DNA of 64,000 bases, taken from assembly GCA_015233365.1 (NCBI GenBank), contig JADFXU010000005.1, positions 34,310 through 98,309 of the forward strand. Reading direction: 5' to 3'. Under the pieces are notes generated by a model, which saw only the letters and a list, made by a program, of their open reading frames with translations, searched no databases and had not been told where the DNA came from. Positions 1 to 8,549 of the stretch are shown here, piece after piece (position 1 is the stretch's first letter; every line of letters begins with the position of its first letter). This DNA is from Nitrospirota bacterium (GTDB lineage Bacteria; Nitrospirota; Thermodesulfovibrionia; Thermodesulfovibrionales; Dissulfurispiraceae). A program made the translations under genes and the position numbers.

Positions 1-376
1 GTGCTGCCGCTTTCCCCCTTGCATTGGGCAGGCAGGAGAAAGGCTGCGCATATCATCATGGCTGCGAAAGTCATCAGTGCTCTTTTGTAAAAATGATGCA
101 TAGGTCCCAATTGTTCCATTATTGTTCTCCTTGTAATGATAATCGTATTTTTTCTCCGGCCTGCCGGCATGACCGTTTCATACGTCTTTCAAGAGGGCAT
201 GAATCTATTATAAGAATGCATTGTTACAAAATGATGACACCGGGAGGAACCCGCCCCCCCTCCAGGTTTAAAGCGTGATATAATAGTGCAGCTTCCGGCT
301 TTGCAATGATATAACCTTTCTGATAAGATTATTTCAATACTTGGCAAAAGAGGACGGACTCTCCGGCTGGTGCGCG

Positions 377-1243
377 ATGCTGAATATTAAGAAAATTCTT
401 CTTCCGGTTGATTTCCCGAATCCCTCTCTGCGTGTGGTTCATCAGGCTGCTGCATTGGCCCACCATTTCCATTCTGAGATCGTGATGCTGCACGTCGTGA
501 CAGCGCTGAGCCAAACCGCCGGTGTGCCGGGAGACGGCCCCGGGCTTGCTGGTTGGGACATGCTCGCGGAGATTATTAGATGGGCCGGGAAGAACCTGGA
601 CCAGTCTCTCGGGCCGGAGCTTGCTGACCTTAACATTAAGCGCGTGTTGGCAAAAGGCCGCACGGCCTGGGCAATTGTGCAGACGGCTCAGGAGGAAAAA
701 GCGGACCTGATCATGATGCCGTCCCATGGCCACACGTTCTCCCAGTTTCTTCTGGGCTCTGTGACAGAGAAAGTGCTACGCGGGACCGAGTGCCCGGTTT
801 GGACAGACGCCCACGTGGAAGAATCGCCGGTGCAGGAGTTTGCGATCCGCAATGTCCTGTGCGCGGTTGATTTCACCCCCCATAATCAAAAAACTGTGTC
901 GTGGGCCGCGCAAATAGCCGCTCAATTTGATGCCCGTCTCACGCTCGCTCACGTCACTCCCGGGGTGGAGTTGTGGGGGCCGGGTGGCAACTACGTCAAT
1001 CCGAAGTTTAAAGAGGTGCTTGTCGGCGACGCTTCCAGGCATATCGCAGAGCTTCAGCAAAACATAGGCATCAAGACAGACGTTTTTATCGGTAGTGGTG
1101 ACGTGCCCATGGTGCTGAGCCAGGCTGCGAAGCAGACGGAGGCCGACTTGCTGGTTACCGGGTGCCGCCCTTATGGCCTTCACCTGCGGACACACGGCTA
1201 CGCAATCATTTGCGCGGTGCCGATTCCGGTTTTGAGCATGTGA
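377..1243 (+). CDS. Tandem universal stress protein (two UspA domains)
   Basis: About 288 aa with two consecutive UspA folds, at roughly residues 1-145 and 155-288. Each begins with the typical hydrophobic strand followed by Asp (KKILLPVDF and RNVLCAVDF). The first domain keeps a glycine-rich segment (SHGHTFSQFLLGSVTEKVLR) resembling the ATP-binding loop of Usp proteins. The second (VTGCRPYGLHLRTHGYA) lacks the Gly-Ser part, so it probably does not bind nucleotide in the usual way. The ORF track starts at a TTG at 341, but the conserved domain starts at ATG 377, which I prefer. Cytoplasmic stress role is family knowledge; no partner gene is adjacent. Confidence 0.85.
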   Translation: MLNIKKILLPVDFPNPSLRVVHQAAALAHHFHSEIVMLHVVTALSQTAGVPGDGPGLAGWDMLAEIIRWAGKNLDQSLGPELADLNIKRVLAKGRTAWAIVQTAQEEKADLIMMPSHGHTFSQFLLGSVTEKVLRGTECPVWTDAHVEESPVQEFAIRNVLCAVDFTPHNQKTVSWAAQIAAQFDARLTLAHVTPGVELWGPGGNYVNPKFKEVLVGDASRHIAELQQNIGIKTDVFIGSGDVPMVLSQAAKQTEADLLVTGCRPYGLHLRTHGYAIICAVPIPVLSM

Positions 1244-1297
1244 AGGCCCTGACTCGTTGCTTGCATGGCATCCTTGCTCTTTCAGAAAGCTCCGAAC

Positions 1298-2095
1298 TCA
1301 GGACCTGAGGGCGTAGCCGCTCCCCCACTCCTTCAACTTTCCACTTATAAATTCGATGATGCGCTGATGTTCTCCTGCGCCGTTTCCCTTGACGCTGAGC
1401 GGCTCTCCGAAAGCGAAATGCACCTTTTTGGAAGGGTCAATCCTGCCGAAGTCTTTGAGATGTTTTCCATTTCCCCATGCATCGGTTTTAAGTGCTATGG
1501 GAATGACAGGGACACCGGCTTTTTTTGCAAGCTTGATTCCTATAGTGTTGAACGCTGCCGGATCAAAAACAGGCGTCCTTGTAGTCTGCGGAAAAATGAT
1601 AACAGACCTTCCGGTTTTAAGTCTCTCTGTACCGCCGTCCAGAACGGCCTTTAGATCTTCCCGGGGGTTTACGCGGCCGACAACAACAGGGTCTCTTGAA
1701 CGCATGACGTACCTGAAAACAGGGTAATCGATCAGGCTTTTCTTTACAACGAAGGTAACATCCTTGAGCGGCTCGATTATGCCGGGCAGGACGAATGTTT
1801 CAAGGGTGCTCATATGGTTCCCTATGAATACACATGGCACGTGAAGATCGATGAAATGGTCGACCCCTGTCACTTCTATTGTGACTCCGACATGTTCCAG
1901 GGCTTTCATGATATCCTGGCTGCTCTCCGCCCATCCGCTGTCCCCATAATGACCCCGCTTTGCCCGCGAACTCGAAATCAATACTATTGCCGCCATCCGC
2001 CTGTAAAAACTGAACGAAGGTGTCAGCCTTGCAAATGAAGAAGCTGCAGACGGGTCGGTTTTATATGTCCCGTTATGAAAGGGGAGAATTTCCAT
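1298..2095 (-). CDS. PlsC-like lysophospholipid acyltransferase
   Basis: 265 aa membrane-associated acyltransferase-like protein. The acyltransferase block I motif appears as GNHMSTLET, where the usual NHxxxxD has Glu in place of Asp. A block III-like FPQTTRT replaces FPEGTRS. Such enzymes acylate lysophosphatidic acid or related acceptors at the inner membrane. The altered motifs leave the acceptor open, and a hydrolase-like or divergent activity cannot be excluded. It stands alone on the minus strand between a Usp gene and hemL, both on the plus strand. No good Shine-Dalgarno is visible before the ATG. Confidence 0.75.
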   Translation of the reverse strand: MEILPFHNGTYKTDPSAASSFARLTPSFSFYRRMAAIVLISSSRAKRGHYGDSGWAESSQDIMKALEHVGVTIEVTGVDHFIDLHVPCVFIGNHMSTLETFVLPGIIEPLKDVTFVVKKSLIDYPVFRYVMRSRDPVVVGRVNPREDLKAVLDGGTERLKTGRSVIIFPQTTRTPVFDPAAFNTIGIKLAKKAGVPVIPIALKTDAWGNGKHLKDFGRIDPSKKVHFAFGEPLSVKGNGAGEHQRIIEFISGKLKEWGSGYALRS

Positions 2096-2211
2096 ATATC
2101 AACCACTTTAAAAATTCCCCGGGTCTCTTGTCAATAAACCTATACAACTGCTTTCAAAATGTTCAGTGATTGTGATAAATTACCATGTTGCAATTTGTTA
2201 CGTGGAGAAAT

Positions 2212-3507
2212 ATGGGTCTGAAGAAGTCCAGGTTATTGTTTGAGAAGGCGCTGCGTTTGATGCCGGGCGGGGTAAACAGTCCTGTCAGGGCATTCAAGGC
2301 AGTCGGCGGCTGTCCTCTTTTTATCAGCAAAGCGAAAGGGTCCAGAATTTACGATGCTGATGGGAATGAATATATAGATTACGTCCTCTCATGGGGACCG
2401 CTGATTTTGGGCCATGCACATCGCGCAGTTGTGAGGGCGCTCAAAGCTGCTGTGGAAAAAGGAACGAGTTTTGGAGCTCCGACCGCACTTGAAGTGGAAC
2501 TTGCGCAGATGGTGGTCAGGACATATCCTTCGATGGAGAAGGTGCGCATGGTCAATTCGGGGACCGAGGCGACTATGAGCGCCATAAGGGTTGCGAGGGG
2601 ATTTACCAAGAGGGACAAGGTTGTCAAGTTTGAAGGATGCTACCATGGTCATGCCGATGGCCTGCTTGTCAAGGCCGGTTCAGGGGCCGCAACCTTCGGT
2701 ATTCCGGACAGCCCGGGGGTCCCGGCATCGTATGCCCAAAAAACACTCACGCTGCCTTTCAACGATAGCGCTGCCTTTAAAAGTCTTATTGAAAAAGAGT
2801 GGAAGGATATTGCCTGCGTCATCGTTGAACCGGTAGTGGGGAACATAGGATGTGTACTGCCGAAGCCGGGCTTTCTTGAGAAGTTAAGGTCAGAGACAAA
2901 AAAATACGGGATTGTTCTTATCTTTGATGAGGTGATGACCGGTTTCAGAGTGGCCTTTGGCGGTGCGCAGGCCCATTACGGAATCAAGCCTGACATGACC
3001 TGTCTCGGCAAGGTCATCGGTGGAGGGCTGCCTGTAGGCGCTTACGGCGGAAAGAAAGAGATTATGTCGCTTGTTTCTCCGGAAGGACCGGTCTATCAGG
3101 CCGGGACACTCTCCGGCAACCCGCTGGCCATGACTGCCGGAATAGAGACGATGAAAGTCCTGGCGAAAAAGGACACGTATAAGAAGCTTGAAAAAACCAT
3201 GCAGCATCTTGAAGAAGGGCTGAAAGACGCGGCCAAGAAGGCCGCCGCCAAAACGAGGTTTTACAGGGCGGGCACTATGTTTTGCACGTATTTCACTGCT
3301 TTCGACGTTATTGATTATGCATCGGCCAAGACTTCGGATACTGTAACATTCTCTCAATTTTTTAAAGGCATGTTAAAGCGCGGAATCAACCTTGCTCCTT
3401 CACAGTTCGAGGCCGGATTCATTTCCCTCGCCCATAGCAGGACCGATATCGACAAGACAGTTGATGCAGCTTATGCAACGTTAAAGGCCATAATGCGTAA
3501 TGGGTGA
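2212..3507 (+). CDS. hemL: Glutamate-1-semialdehyde 2,1-aminomutase
   Basis: PLP enzyme of the C5 tetrapyrrole pathway, converting glutamate-1-semialdehyde to 5-aminolevulinate. Diagnostic features are the N-terminal [13 protein letters not shown], the [10 protein letters not shown] phosphate/PLP region, the FDEVMTGFR aspartate motif, and the Schiff-base lysine in [17 protein letters not shown]. Length (431 aa) is typical. ATG 2212 is chosen because GGAG lies just upstream and the conserved N-terminus begins there; the longer ORF start at 2185 adds nine non-conserved residues. Heme supply fits the multiheme cytochrome operon immediately downstream, although the 44-base gap does not prove co-transcription. 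Confidence 0.95.
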   Translation: MGLKKSRLLFEKALRLMPGGVNSPVRAFKAVGGCPLFISKAKGSRIYDADGNEYIDYVLSWGPLILGHAHRAVVRALKAAVEKGTSFGAPTALEVELAQMVVRTYPSMEKVRMVNSGTEATMSAIRVARGFTKRDKVVKFEGCYHGHADGLLVKAGSGAATFGIPDSPGVPASYAQKTLTLPFNDSAAFKSLIEKEWKDIACVIVEPVVGNIGCVLPKPGFLEKLRSETKKYGIVLIFDEVMTGFRVAFGGAQAHYGIKPDMTCLGKVIGGGLPVGAYGGKKEIMSLVSPEGPVYQAGTLSGNPLAMTAGIETMKVLAKKDTYKKLEKTMQHLEEGLKDAAKKAAAKTRFYRAGTMFCTYFTAFDVIDYASAKTSDTVTFSQFFKGMLKRGINLAPSQFEAGFISLAHSRTDIDKTVDAAYATLKAIMRNG

Positions 3508-3551
3508 GTATTATGGATATTTATTATATAATCTATCTTGGGAGGTAAGTG

Positions 3552-4541
3552 ATGTTCAATCCAGCAAAATGGTTGGCCCGGACTACTGAAAACCTTTCTG
3601 CCCGGATCAAAATTATAATTTCAATTGTGGTTTTATTGGTCTTTGCGGGCATAGGCGCGGGATCGTACAAGATAAACGCTTATTTTGAACACAATCCCAA
3701 TGCCTGCCTGATGTGCCATGTGCACGACCAGGCGCAGAAGTCATGGACGACGAGCGTGCACCACGGCGTGACTTGCCATGAATGCCACCGGGCAACCAAG
3801 AAGGAGCAGGTCCTGCAGATCTACAAGTTTGCAGTGCTCGGGCAGAAAACTGTCTCTCCCAGGCATGGCGCAATAATCGTGGCGCGCAAGGTCTGCTCGG
3901 AGTGCCACTGGGAACGGAACAAGGACTATCCGAATGCGCCGTTGGTGAACCGTTCACAGTTTCACGCAAAACATACGTTTATTGAAAATATAGAATGCAC
4001 GAAATGCCACGGCTATAAGGTCCATCAATTTCTTCCCGAGGAACGTTTTTGTCTTAATTGCCATAAGGGCCTGGAGGTCCATGGAACGGGCATGGAAAAA
4101 TTCGCATGTCTTAACTGCCATACCGACCGGACCACGGACCTGAAACCTGCGAGGAAGAAATGTCTTTATTGCCATGGAAGCAGCCAGGACAGACAGGAAC
4201 TGATCGCAGCCGGCACCATCGATGTTAAATATTTTCAGCCCCCGCCGGAAGTCGTTAATAAGGCGCACAAGATCAGCGTGCCTCAGGATGCACCGATGCA
4301 GTTTTACTGCTATGAGTGCCACAAGCCGCACTCAAAGCTGAGGCCGGATATGAATGACTGCCTGAAATGCCATGCCAATGCCCCGAATGTGGGCAAGCAT
4401 GATTTGCATATCAAAACAATGAACATGAAATGCATGGACTGCCACAAACCCCACCAGTGGAGGGTAACTGCGGCCCAGGCAAAGAAAGATTGTGTAAAGT
4501 GCCACGAATACAGGGAACCCAAGACGTTTATCGGTTCCTGA
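3552..4541 (+). CDS. Membrane-anchored undecaheme cytochrome c (NapC/NirT-like N-terminus)
   Basis: 329 aa with one N-terminal transmembrane anchor (about residues 20-42, IIISIVVLLVFAGIGAGSY) and eleven CXXCH heme-binding motifs (CLMCH, CHECH, CSECH, CTKCH, CLNCH twice, CLYCH, CYECH, CLKCH, CMDCH, CVKCH). The first heme region (CLMCHVHDQAQKSW..VTCHECH) resembles NapC/NirT quinol dehydrogenases; the rest is a longer multiheme chain. Likely role: passing electrons between the menaquinone pool and periplasmic carriers. ATG 3552 sits 6 bases after GGAGG. It is followed by a tetraheme protein, a Tat-exported Fe-S protein and NrfD, so the four probably form one quinone-interacting complex, comparable to Geobacter Cbc complexes. 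Direction of electron flow is unknown. Confidence 0.9.
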   Translation: MFNPAKWLARTTENLSARIKIIISIVVLLVFAGIGAGSYKINAYFEHNPNACLMCHVHDQAQKSWTTSVHHGVTCHECHRATKKEQVLQIYKFAVLGQKTVSPRHGAIIVARKVCSECHWERNKDYPNAPLVNRSQFHAKHTFIENIECTKCHGYKVHQFLPEERFCLNCHKGLEVHGTGMEKFACLNCHTDRTTDLKPARKKCLYCHGSSQDRQELIAAGTIDVKYFQPPPEVVNKAHKISVPQDAPMQFYCYECHKPHSKLRPDMNDCLKCHANAPNVGKHDLHIKTMNMKCMDCHKPHQWRVTAAQAKKDCVKCHEYREPKTFIGS

Positions 4542-4549
4542 AAAGGTAG

Positions 4550-4664
4550 GGGCACTCCGGGAATCGGATGATTTTTGGAGTGCCCGTAAACTGTTGGGAG
4601 GGGCAGACACCCCTCCCCATGAATAACCTTCTAGTTCTTTTAGGATATGCATCGTGCATATCCT
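4550..4664 (+). other. Three consecutive perfect hairpins between cytochrome genes
   Basis: The 136-base gap holds three separate perfect inverted repeats. A 9-bp stem (GGGCACTCC with GGAGTGCCC) lies at 4550-4585, an 8-bp stem (GGGAGGGG with CCCCTCCC) at 4596-4617, and a 10-bp stem with a 3-base loop (AGGATATGCA tcg TGCATATCCT) at 4642-4664. The last ends just before the AAGGAG ribosome-binding site of the tetraheme gene. No U-run follows the stems, so they look more like mRNA processing, stability or expression-ratio structures than terminators. Confidence 0.6.
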
Positions 4665-4677
4665 TAAGGAGTGGCGT

Positions 4678-5148
4678 ATGAGCAATCATGTTCTGAGGCC
4701 GCTGTTCGTAGTTGCAGTTCTCGTCTTCCTTGGTCTCCTTGCGCGACACTTTATCGTGCCAAAGGATTTCGGCATTGGCCGGACCGGGTATATGTATGGC
4801 TGGCACCGGAAGAGTAATGTGGAAGATTGGAAGGCGGTCAAGGTCAAATACCGGACTGCCGAATACTGCAAGGACTGCCACAGCGACAAAATCGATCTGA
4901 TTATGACATCCCCACACGCAATTATCAATTGTGAAAATTGCCATGGGCCCGCTGTTGACCATCCTGATGACCCTCCGAAATTGCCGATAGACAGGAGCAG
5001 GGAACTCTGTCTCAGATGTCATTTCCCTCTGCCGTATCCGACAAGCGGAAGAGGAAAAATCAGGGGAATTAATCCGGAACTGCACAATCCCGGTCAGGCA
5101 TGTTCCACATGCCACAATCCTCATAAACCGGAACTTAGCATACAATAG
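4678..5148 (+). CDS. Membrane-anchored tetraheme cytochrome c
   Basis: 156 aa with an N-terminal hydrophobic anchor (VLRPLFVVAVLVFLGLLARHFIV) and four CXXCH motifs (CKDCH, CENCH, CLRCH, CSTCH). Start ATG 4678 follows AAGGAG with 6-base spacing; the track start (GTG 4654) lies inside a hairpin and is rejected. The heme spacing and the HNPGQACSTCHNPHKP tail resemble periplasmic electron-carrier subunits of NrfD-type complexes. It sits 11 bases before the Fe-S subunit, so it is very likely co-translated and part of the same complex. Confidence 0.88.
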   Translation: MSNHVLRPLFVVAVLVFLGLLARHFIVPKDFGIGRTGYMYGWHRKSNVEDWKAVKVKYRTAEYCKDCHSDKIDLIMTSPHAIINCENCHGPAVDHPDDPPKLPIDRSRELCLRCHFPLPYPTSGRGKIRGINPELHNPGQACSTCHNPHKPELSIQ

Positions 5149-5159
5149 GAGGGATTGCG

Positions 5160-5945
5160 ATGATAACGAGGAGGGATTTTTTAAAATATACTTTGAAAGG
5201 AGCGGCTGGACTTGCAGTGCCTGTTGCCGCCCTTGAAATAGCGGCCCCAGGCAAACTCTTTGCAGGCAAGTACGACCCCTCAGGGGTGCGCTGGGTGTTT
5301 CTGGTCGATACCTTGAAATGTGTAGGCTGCGGTCTGTGTGTAAAAGCGTGCAAACTTGAAAACGAAATCCCTTATGATGCGAATGTGACGAGAACATGGG
5401 TCGAGCGCTATGTCCTGACAAAAGACGGCAGGGTATCCGCCGACACTCCCAAAGGCGCGCGTGACGGTTTTCTAACGGAGAAAGTAGAGCTGGGTCAGGG
5501 GAAATACCGGGACATTAAGAAAGAAGAAATTGAGAAAGCCTTTTTTGTGCCGAAACTCTGCAACCAGTGCCAGAACCCGCCTTGTGTGCAGGTGTGTCCT
5601 GTTGGAGCTACCTATCAGACCCCTGACGGTGTTGTGCTCATCGACAGGAAGTGGTGTATCGGCTGCGGATACTGTATAATGGCATGTCCCTACGGCGTAA
5701 GGTTTTTCCATCCCGTATACCATGTTGCCGAAAAATGCAATTTCTGTTATCACCGGATAACAAAAGGAATGAACACAGCCTGTGTGGATGCCTGTCCGTT
5801 CGGCGCAAGAAAGATAGGCAATATGAAAGACCCTAACGACCCGGTGGCAAAAATCATCGCAAGTGAGAGGGTCGGGGTTCTGAAAGAAGAATACGGGACC
5901 AAACCGCAAGTCTATTATATAGGCCTGAGCAAGGAGGTGCGATAG
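5160..5945 (+). CDS. Tat-exported 4x[4Fe-4S] ferredoxin-like subunit (NrfC/HybA type)
   Basis: 261 aa starting with a twin-arginine signal (TRRDFLKYTLKGAAGLAVPVAALE), so exported folded. It carries four cysteine clusters typical of DMSO-reductase-family electron-transfer subunits: CVGCGLCVKAC, CNQCQNPPCVQVC, CIGCGYCIMAC and CNFCYHRITKGMNTACVDAC. It should relay electrons between the NrfD-like membrane subunit and the cytochromes on the periplasmic face. No molybdopterin catalytic subunit is encoded nearby, so the complex is probably a quinone:cytochrome oxidoreductase rather than a terminal reductase. Confidence 0.92.
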   Translation: MITRRDFLKYTLKGAAGLAVPVAALEIAAPGKLFAGKYDPSGVRWVFLVDTLKCVGCGLCVKACKLENEIPYDANVTRTWVERYVLTKDGRVSADTPKGARDGFLTEKVELGQGKYRDIKKEEIEKAFFVPKLCNQCQNPPCVQVCPVGATYQTPDGVVLIDRKWCIGCGYCIMACPYGVRFFHPVYHVAEKCNFCYHRITKGMNTACVDACPFGARKIGNMKDPNDPVAKIIASERVGVLKEEYGTKPQVYYIGLSKEVR

Positions 5946-5947
5946 TG

Positions 5948-7195
5948 ATGGTACATGGCGAAGCGTGGACACTGAAAGAGCTGTTTGTCTATCCCAATGA
6001 ATATATTTACTGGAGCGTTCAAATCGTTATGTATCCTTTTATGACCGGGCTTGTTGCAGGGGCCTTTGTCCTGTCATCTCTGTATCATGTTTTCGGGATA
6101 AAACAACTGAAGGACATGGCGCGGTTCTCGCTTGTGTTTTCTTTTGCCCTTCTGCTTGTCGCACCGGTCCCGCTGCAATTGCACCTGCAGCAACCTTTAA
6201 GAGGCATCAACGTCTTTATGACCCCTCATTTCACCTCGGCGATTGCGGCTTTCGGAATAGTATTCTCCACTTATGCCGCCATAGTGGCATCAGAGTTGTG
6301 GTTTGTATACCGCAGATATTTTATAGAGACGGTCCTCTCCTTGCGGGGAAAGGCAGACAAGGGTTTTTTCGAAAAAATCAGGCAGGGTATCTTTTCTCTT
6401 TTGACGCTAGGCTCTTACGATGTCAGCGAAAAAGCCCTGAAGGCCGATGAAAAGGCTGTTAAAATCCTGGCCGGTGTTGGAATACCTGTGGCGTGTTTTC
6501 TCCACGGGTACGCGGGCTTTATCTTCGGGTCGGTCAAAGCGAATGCCCTCTGGATGACCCCTCTTATGCCGGTTATTTTCATTATGTCTGCAATCGTTTC
6601 CGGGATTGCCCTCTGCATGCTCACCTATATTGCCGTCATGGAAATAAGGAAATTCCTGGTTTCTTCCCGAAGACAGGCGTTGTCCCGCCCACAGGCGAGG
6701 GAGGAACTCAAGGGCGCTGAGATACAGGTGATAAGCATAACGGCAAAGTACCTTCTTCTTTTTCTCGTATTCGCCATATCGCTTGAACTGCTCGATCTTG
6801 TCTTCAGGGGATATACCGCAGTTAAATCATGGGATGTTTTGAGGAGCGTAATTTACGGCAGGGATTTCTTCGATATATTCATCCTGCAATATGGAGTGGG
6901 CAACCTTGTACCGCTCATGCTCTTCCTGGTCCCGGGCCTGACCATAAAACGGGCTGTGGTCGGCACCTTACTGGTCCTTTTCGGAGTTTTTATGATGCGG
7001 TGGAATGTAGTTATCGGCGGCCAGTCCTTCTCACTTACATTTGCAGGGTATATGCATTACCACTTGCCGATTGTCCCGCATAATCTGGAAACGTTCAAAG
7101 AGGGGCTCGGCGGAGCTTTGACAGTGGCAGCTATGCCGTTTTTTCTTTTCTGGATAATGAATAAAATATTCCCGGTCTTCGGTTATAATAAATGA
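5948..7195 (+). CDS. NrfD/PsrC-family quinone-interacting membrane subunit
   Basis: About 415 aa, very hydrophobic, with roughly ten predicted membrane segments and the PsrC/NrfD style N-terminus (EYIYWSVQIVMYPFMTGLVAGAFVLSSLYHVFG). NrfD proteins oxidise or reduce quinones and hand electrons to the partner Fe-S subunit encoded just upstream (stop and start practically adjoin). GTG 5945 and ATG 5948 are both possible starts; ATG is preferred. Its own stop overlaps the start of the AtpZ-like gene (ATGA), so translation is coupled to the downstream small membrane proteins. Confidence 0.9.
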   Translation: MVHGEAWTLKELFVYPNEYIYWSVQIVMYPFMTGLVAGAFVLSSLYHVFGIKQLKDMARFSLVFSFALLLVAPVPLQLHLQQPLRGINVFMTPHFTSAIAAFGIVFSTYAAIVASELWFVYRRYFIETVLSLRGKADKGFFEKIRQGIFSLLTLGSYDVSEKALKADEKAVKILAGVGIPVACFLHGYAGFIFGSVKANALWMTPLMPVIFIMSAIVSGIALCMLTYIAVMEIRKFLVSSRRQALSRPQAREELKGAEIQVISITAKYLLLFLVFAISLELLDLVFRGYTAVKSWDVLRSVIYGRDFFDIFILQYGVGNLVPLMLFLVPGLTIKRAVVGTLLVLFGVFMMRWNVVIGGQSFSLTFAGYMHYHLPIVPHNLETFKEGLGGALTVAAMPFFLFWIMNKIFPVFGYNK

Positions 7196-7446
7196 CGGAA
7201 GAGAAACCCGAAAAATCGATTTTCGGCCAGCTCCTAGATGCCAGCAGCGTCGGCATACAGCTTGTCATCTCAACATTTGTCGGGCTGGCGATTGGGTACG
7301 GGCTTGACCGTCTCTTCGGTACGTCGCCCTGGCTGACATTTATTTTTCTTATTATCGGCATAATTTCGGGCTTCAGAGAGTTGTTCAGGGTTGCAAGAAA
7401 GGTAGACAAGGGGGACAATGCAGGGAATAACAAGCCGGGTTTATAA
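7192..7446 (+). CDS. AtpZ/AtpI-family small membrane protein
   Basis: 84 aa with two membrane segments (LVISTFVGLAIGYGLDRLFG and WLTFIFLIIGIISGFRELFRV). The GYGLDxxFGTSPW..G..SGFxxLFR pattern is typical of the AtpZ/AtpI proteins encoded at the head of F1Fo ATP synthase operons. It overlaps the NrfD gene by 4 bases and the next gene by 29 bases. Family members are assembly or ion-handling factors for the c-ring. No ATP synthase subunit follows here. Confidence 0.82.
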   Translation: MTEEKPEKSIFGQLLDASSVGIQLVISTFVGLAIGYGLDRLFGTSPWLTFIFLIIGIISGFRELFRVARKVDKGDNAGNNKPGL

Positions 7447-7798
7447 ACAGGCACTGATTATCCTTGGACCGCTTTGCCTGGTTTCCCTGTTTTTTGCTGA
7501 ATGGCGTTTTCCCTTCAGCATGGCTGTGGGGGGATTGGTTGGAGTCGGCAACCTGGGCGGGCTTGCCTGGAGCGTGACAGCGCTGCTCTCTGCGGGAAAG
7601 GCGCAGGCAAAGATGATATTTTTAAGTATTTTCAAACTGCTTATCATTTTCTCCATTTTGATTATACTGGCTGCCCTGAAGCTTATCAACGTATGGGGAT
7701 TGCTTGGCGGTTTCACGGTTGTTGTCGTGCTTATTTTGAAGGAGGGCTTTATTGCTGCAAGGGAAGAGAGCCGGGAAAAAGCCGGAGAAGATAGTTAA
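7418..7798 (+). CDS. ATP synthase I (AtpI-like) membrane protein
   Basis: 126 aa with four hydrophobic segments and a short charged C-terminus, matching the general build of the ATP synthase I family (KQALIILGPLCLVSLFFAEW.., then a C-terminal LLGGFTVVVVLILKEGF). Assignment is by size, topology and its neighbour, because sequence conservation in this family is weak. It overlaps the AtpZ-like gene in a different frame and precedes a 45-aa membrane peptide. Together they look like an atpZ-atpI head separated from atpB/atpE. Confidence 0.7.
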   Translation: MQGITSRVYKQALIILGPLCLVSLFFAEWRFPFSMAVGGLVGVGNLGGLAWSVTALLSAGKAQAKMIFLSIFKLLIIFSILIILAALKLINVWGLLGGFTVVVVLILKEGFIAAREESREKAGEDS

Positions 7799-7802
7799 TT
7801 AA

Positions 7803-7940
7803 ATGCGTTATTATCTGCTAATCGCCGCTGTGTTCGTTCTTCTCAGCGCCCTGAAACTGGCAAAATTTTTCGGTATGTTTGTTCTTTTGGCCCTGATCGT
7901 CATAGTAATTACTCTAAAAATACCCGGGCGCAAGGGATAA
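7803..7940 (+). CDS. Small 45-aa two-segment membrane protein
   Basis: Not in the ORF track. The frame from ATG 7803 to TAA 7940 encodes MRYYLLIAAVFVLLSALKLA..FVLLALIVIVITLKIPGRKG: two hydrophobic stretches separated by KLAKFFGM and a positively charged tail, so probably a hairpin membrane peptide. It starts 4 bases after the AtpI-like stop, with a GGAG-type sequence further upstream. I do not recognise a family. It ends 10 bases before the converging nuclease gene. Its position suggests it is the last gene of the NrfD-AtpZ-AtpI transcript. Confidence 0.6.
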   Translation: MRYYLLIAAVFVLLSALKLAKFFGMFVLLALIVIVITLKIPGRKG

Positions 7941-7950
7941 GTCTTGCTTC

Positions 7951-8514
7951 TCACCTGAATTGTCTCCGGTGCTCTCTCCTCCATTGTTCCGGGGTTTCCT
8001 TGAGCCCGCCTTTTTTCCAGATGCCGGCCCTCTCTGACCGCGCCTTTTCCACGGCGGCGGCGAGTCGGTCGGCATATTTCATGTTCGGCGGCGACGAAGA
8101 GAGCACTGCATATCCTGATTCAAGGAGTTTTTCATTGATCAGTTCGCCTTTTTTGTTCCATAGATAGGCTACAAGTCTTCCATCCCTGTCCCTCTGCTGC
8201 ACATCAAATTCGATGTTGACAACCCAGCAGTTTTCACTGACTATCTTTTTCAGGTGTTTCTTTGCCAGTCTCCCCCATTGCTCCTGTTTGAGTTCCGGCG
8301 CATCAATGCCTATGAGTCTGATGCGCTCTATTTTCAGGGGGATGCCGACGAAGCTTTTCGTGCGGATGCTGATGGTATTTCCATCGATGACCTGCGTCAC
8401 ATGAAAAGGGACGCCCGGAGTTGCAGCAAAAGAGGAAGAGCAGGACATCGCAAGAATAATTATGGACACAATTCTTGTATAATAATAAAACTTCATAATT
8501 GAATATTTTAACAT
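7951..8514 (-). CDS. Secreted thermonuclease-like (SNase) protein
   Basis: 187 aa with a signal peptide (IVSIIILAMSCSSSFA). It continues into a staphylococcal-nuclease fold: VIDGNTISI, ERIRLIGIDAPE (catalytic Arg/Asp region) and QRDRDGRLVAYLW (second catalytic Arg). SNase proteins cleave DNA or RNA phosphodiesters with calcium. An MKFYYYT start 6 codons in is an alternative. It converges on the AtpI operon and is divergent from aroK, with about 35 bases between their starts. Nutritional or DNA-clearing roles are guesses. Confidence 0.88.
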   Translation of the reverse strand: MLKYSIMKFYYYTRIVSIIILAMSCSSSFAATPGVPFHVTQVIDGNTISIRTKSFVGIPLKIERIRLIGIDAPELKQEQWGRLAKKHLKKIVSENCWVVNIEFDVQQRDRDGRLVAYLWNKKGELINEKLLESGYAVLSSSPPNMKYADRLAAAVEKARSERAGIWKKGGLKETPEQWRREHRRQFR

Positions 8515-8549
8515 AAGCGATACGTTATAAAAGCGATTTTGGAGATTGT

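Noticed and set aside
24-278. 84-aa ORF at the window start
   Set aside because: Composition is low-complexity His/Cys/Arg, there is no ribosome site or recognisable domain; 1-376 is treated as non-coding.
4528-5421. 297-aa minus-strand ORF opposite the cytochrome genes
   Set aside because: Plus-strand frames contain heme motifs and Tat/Fe-S signatures; the minus frame has none.
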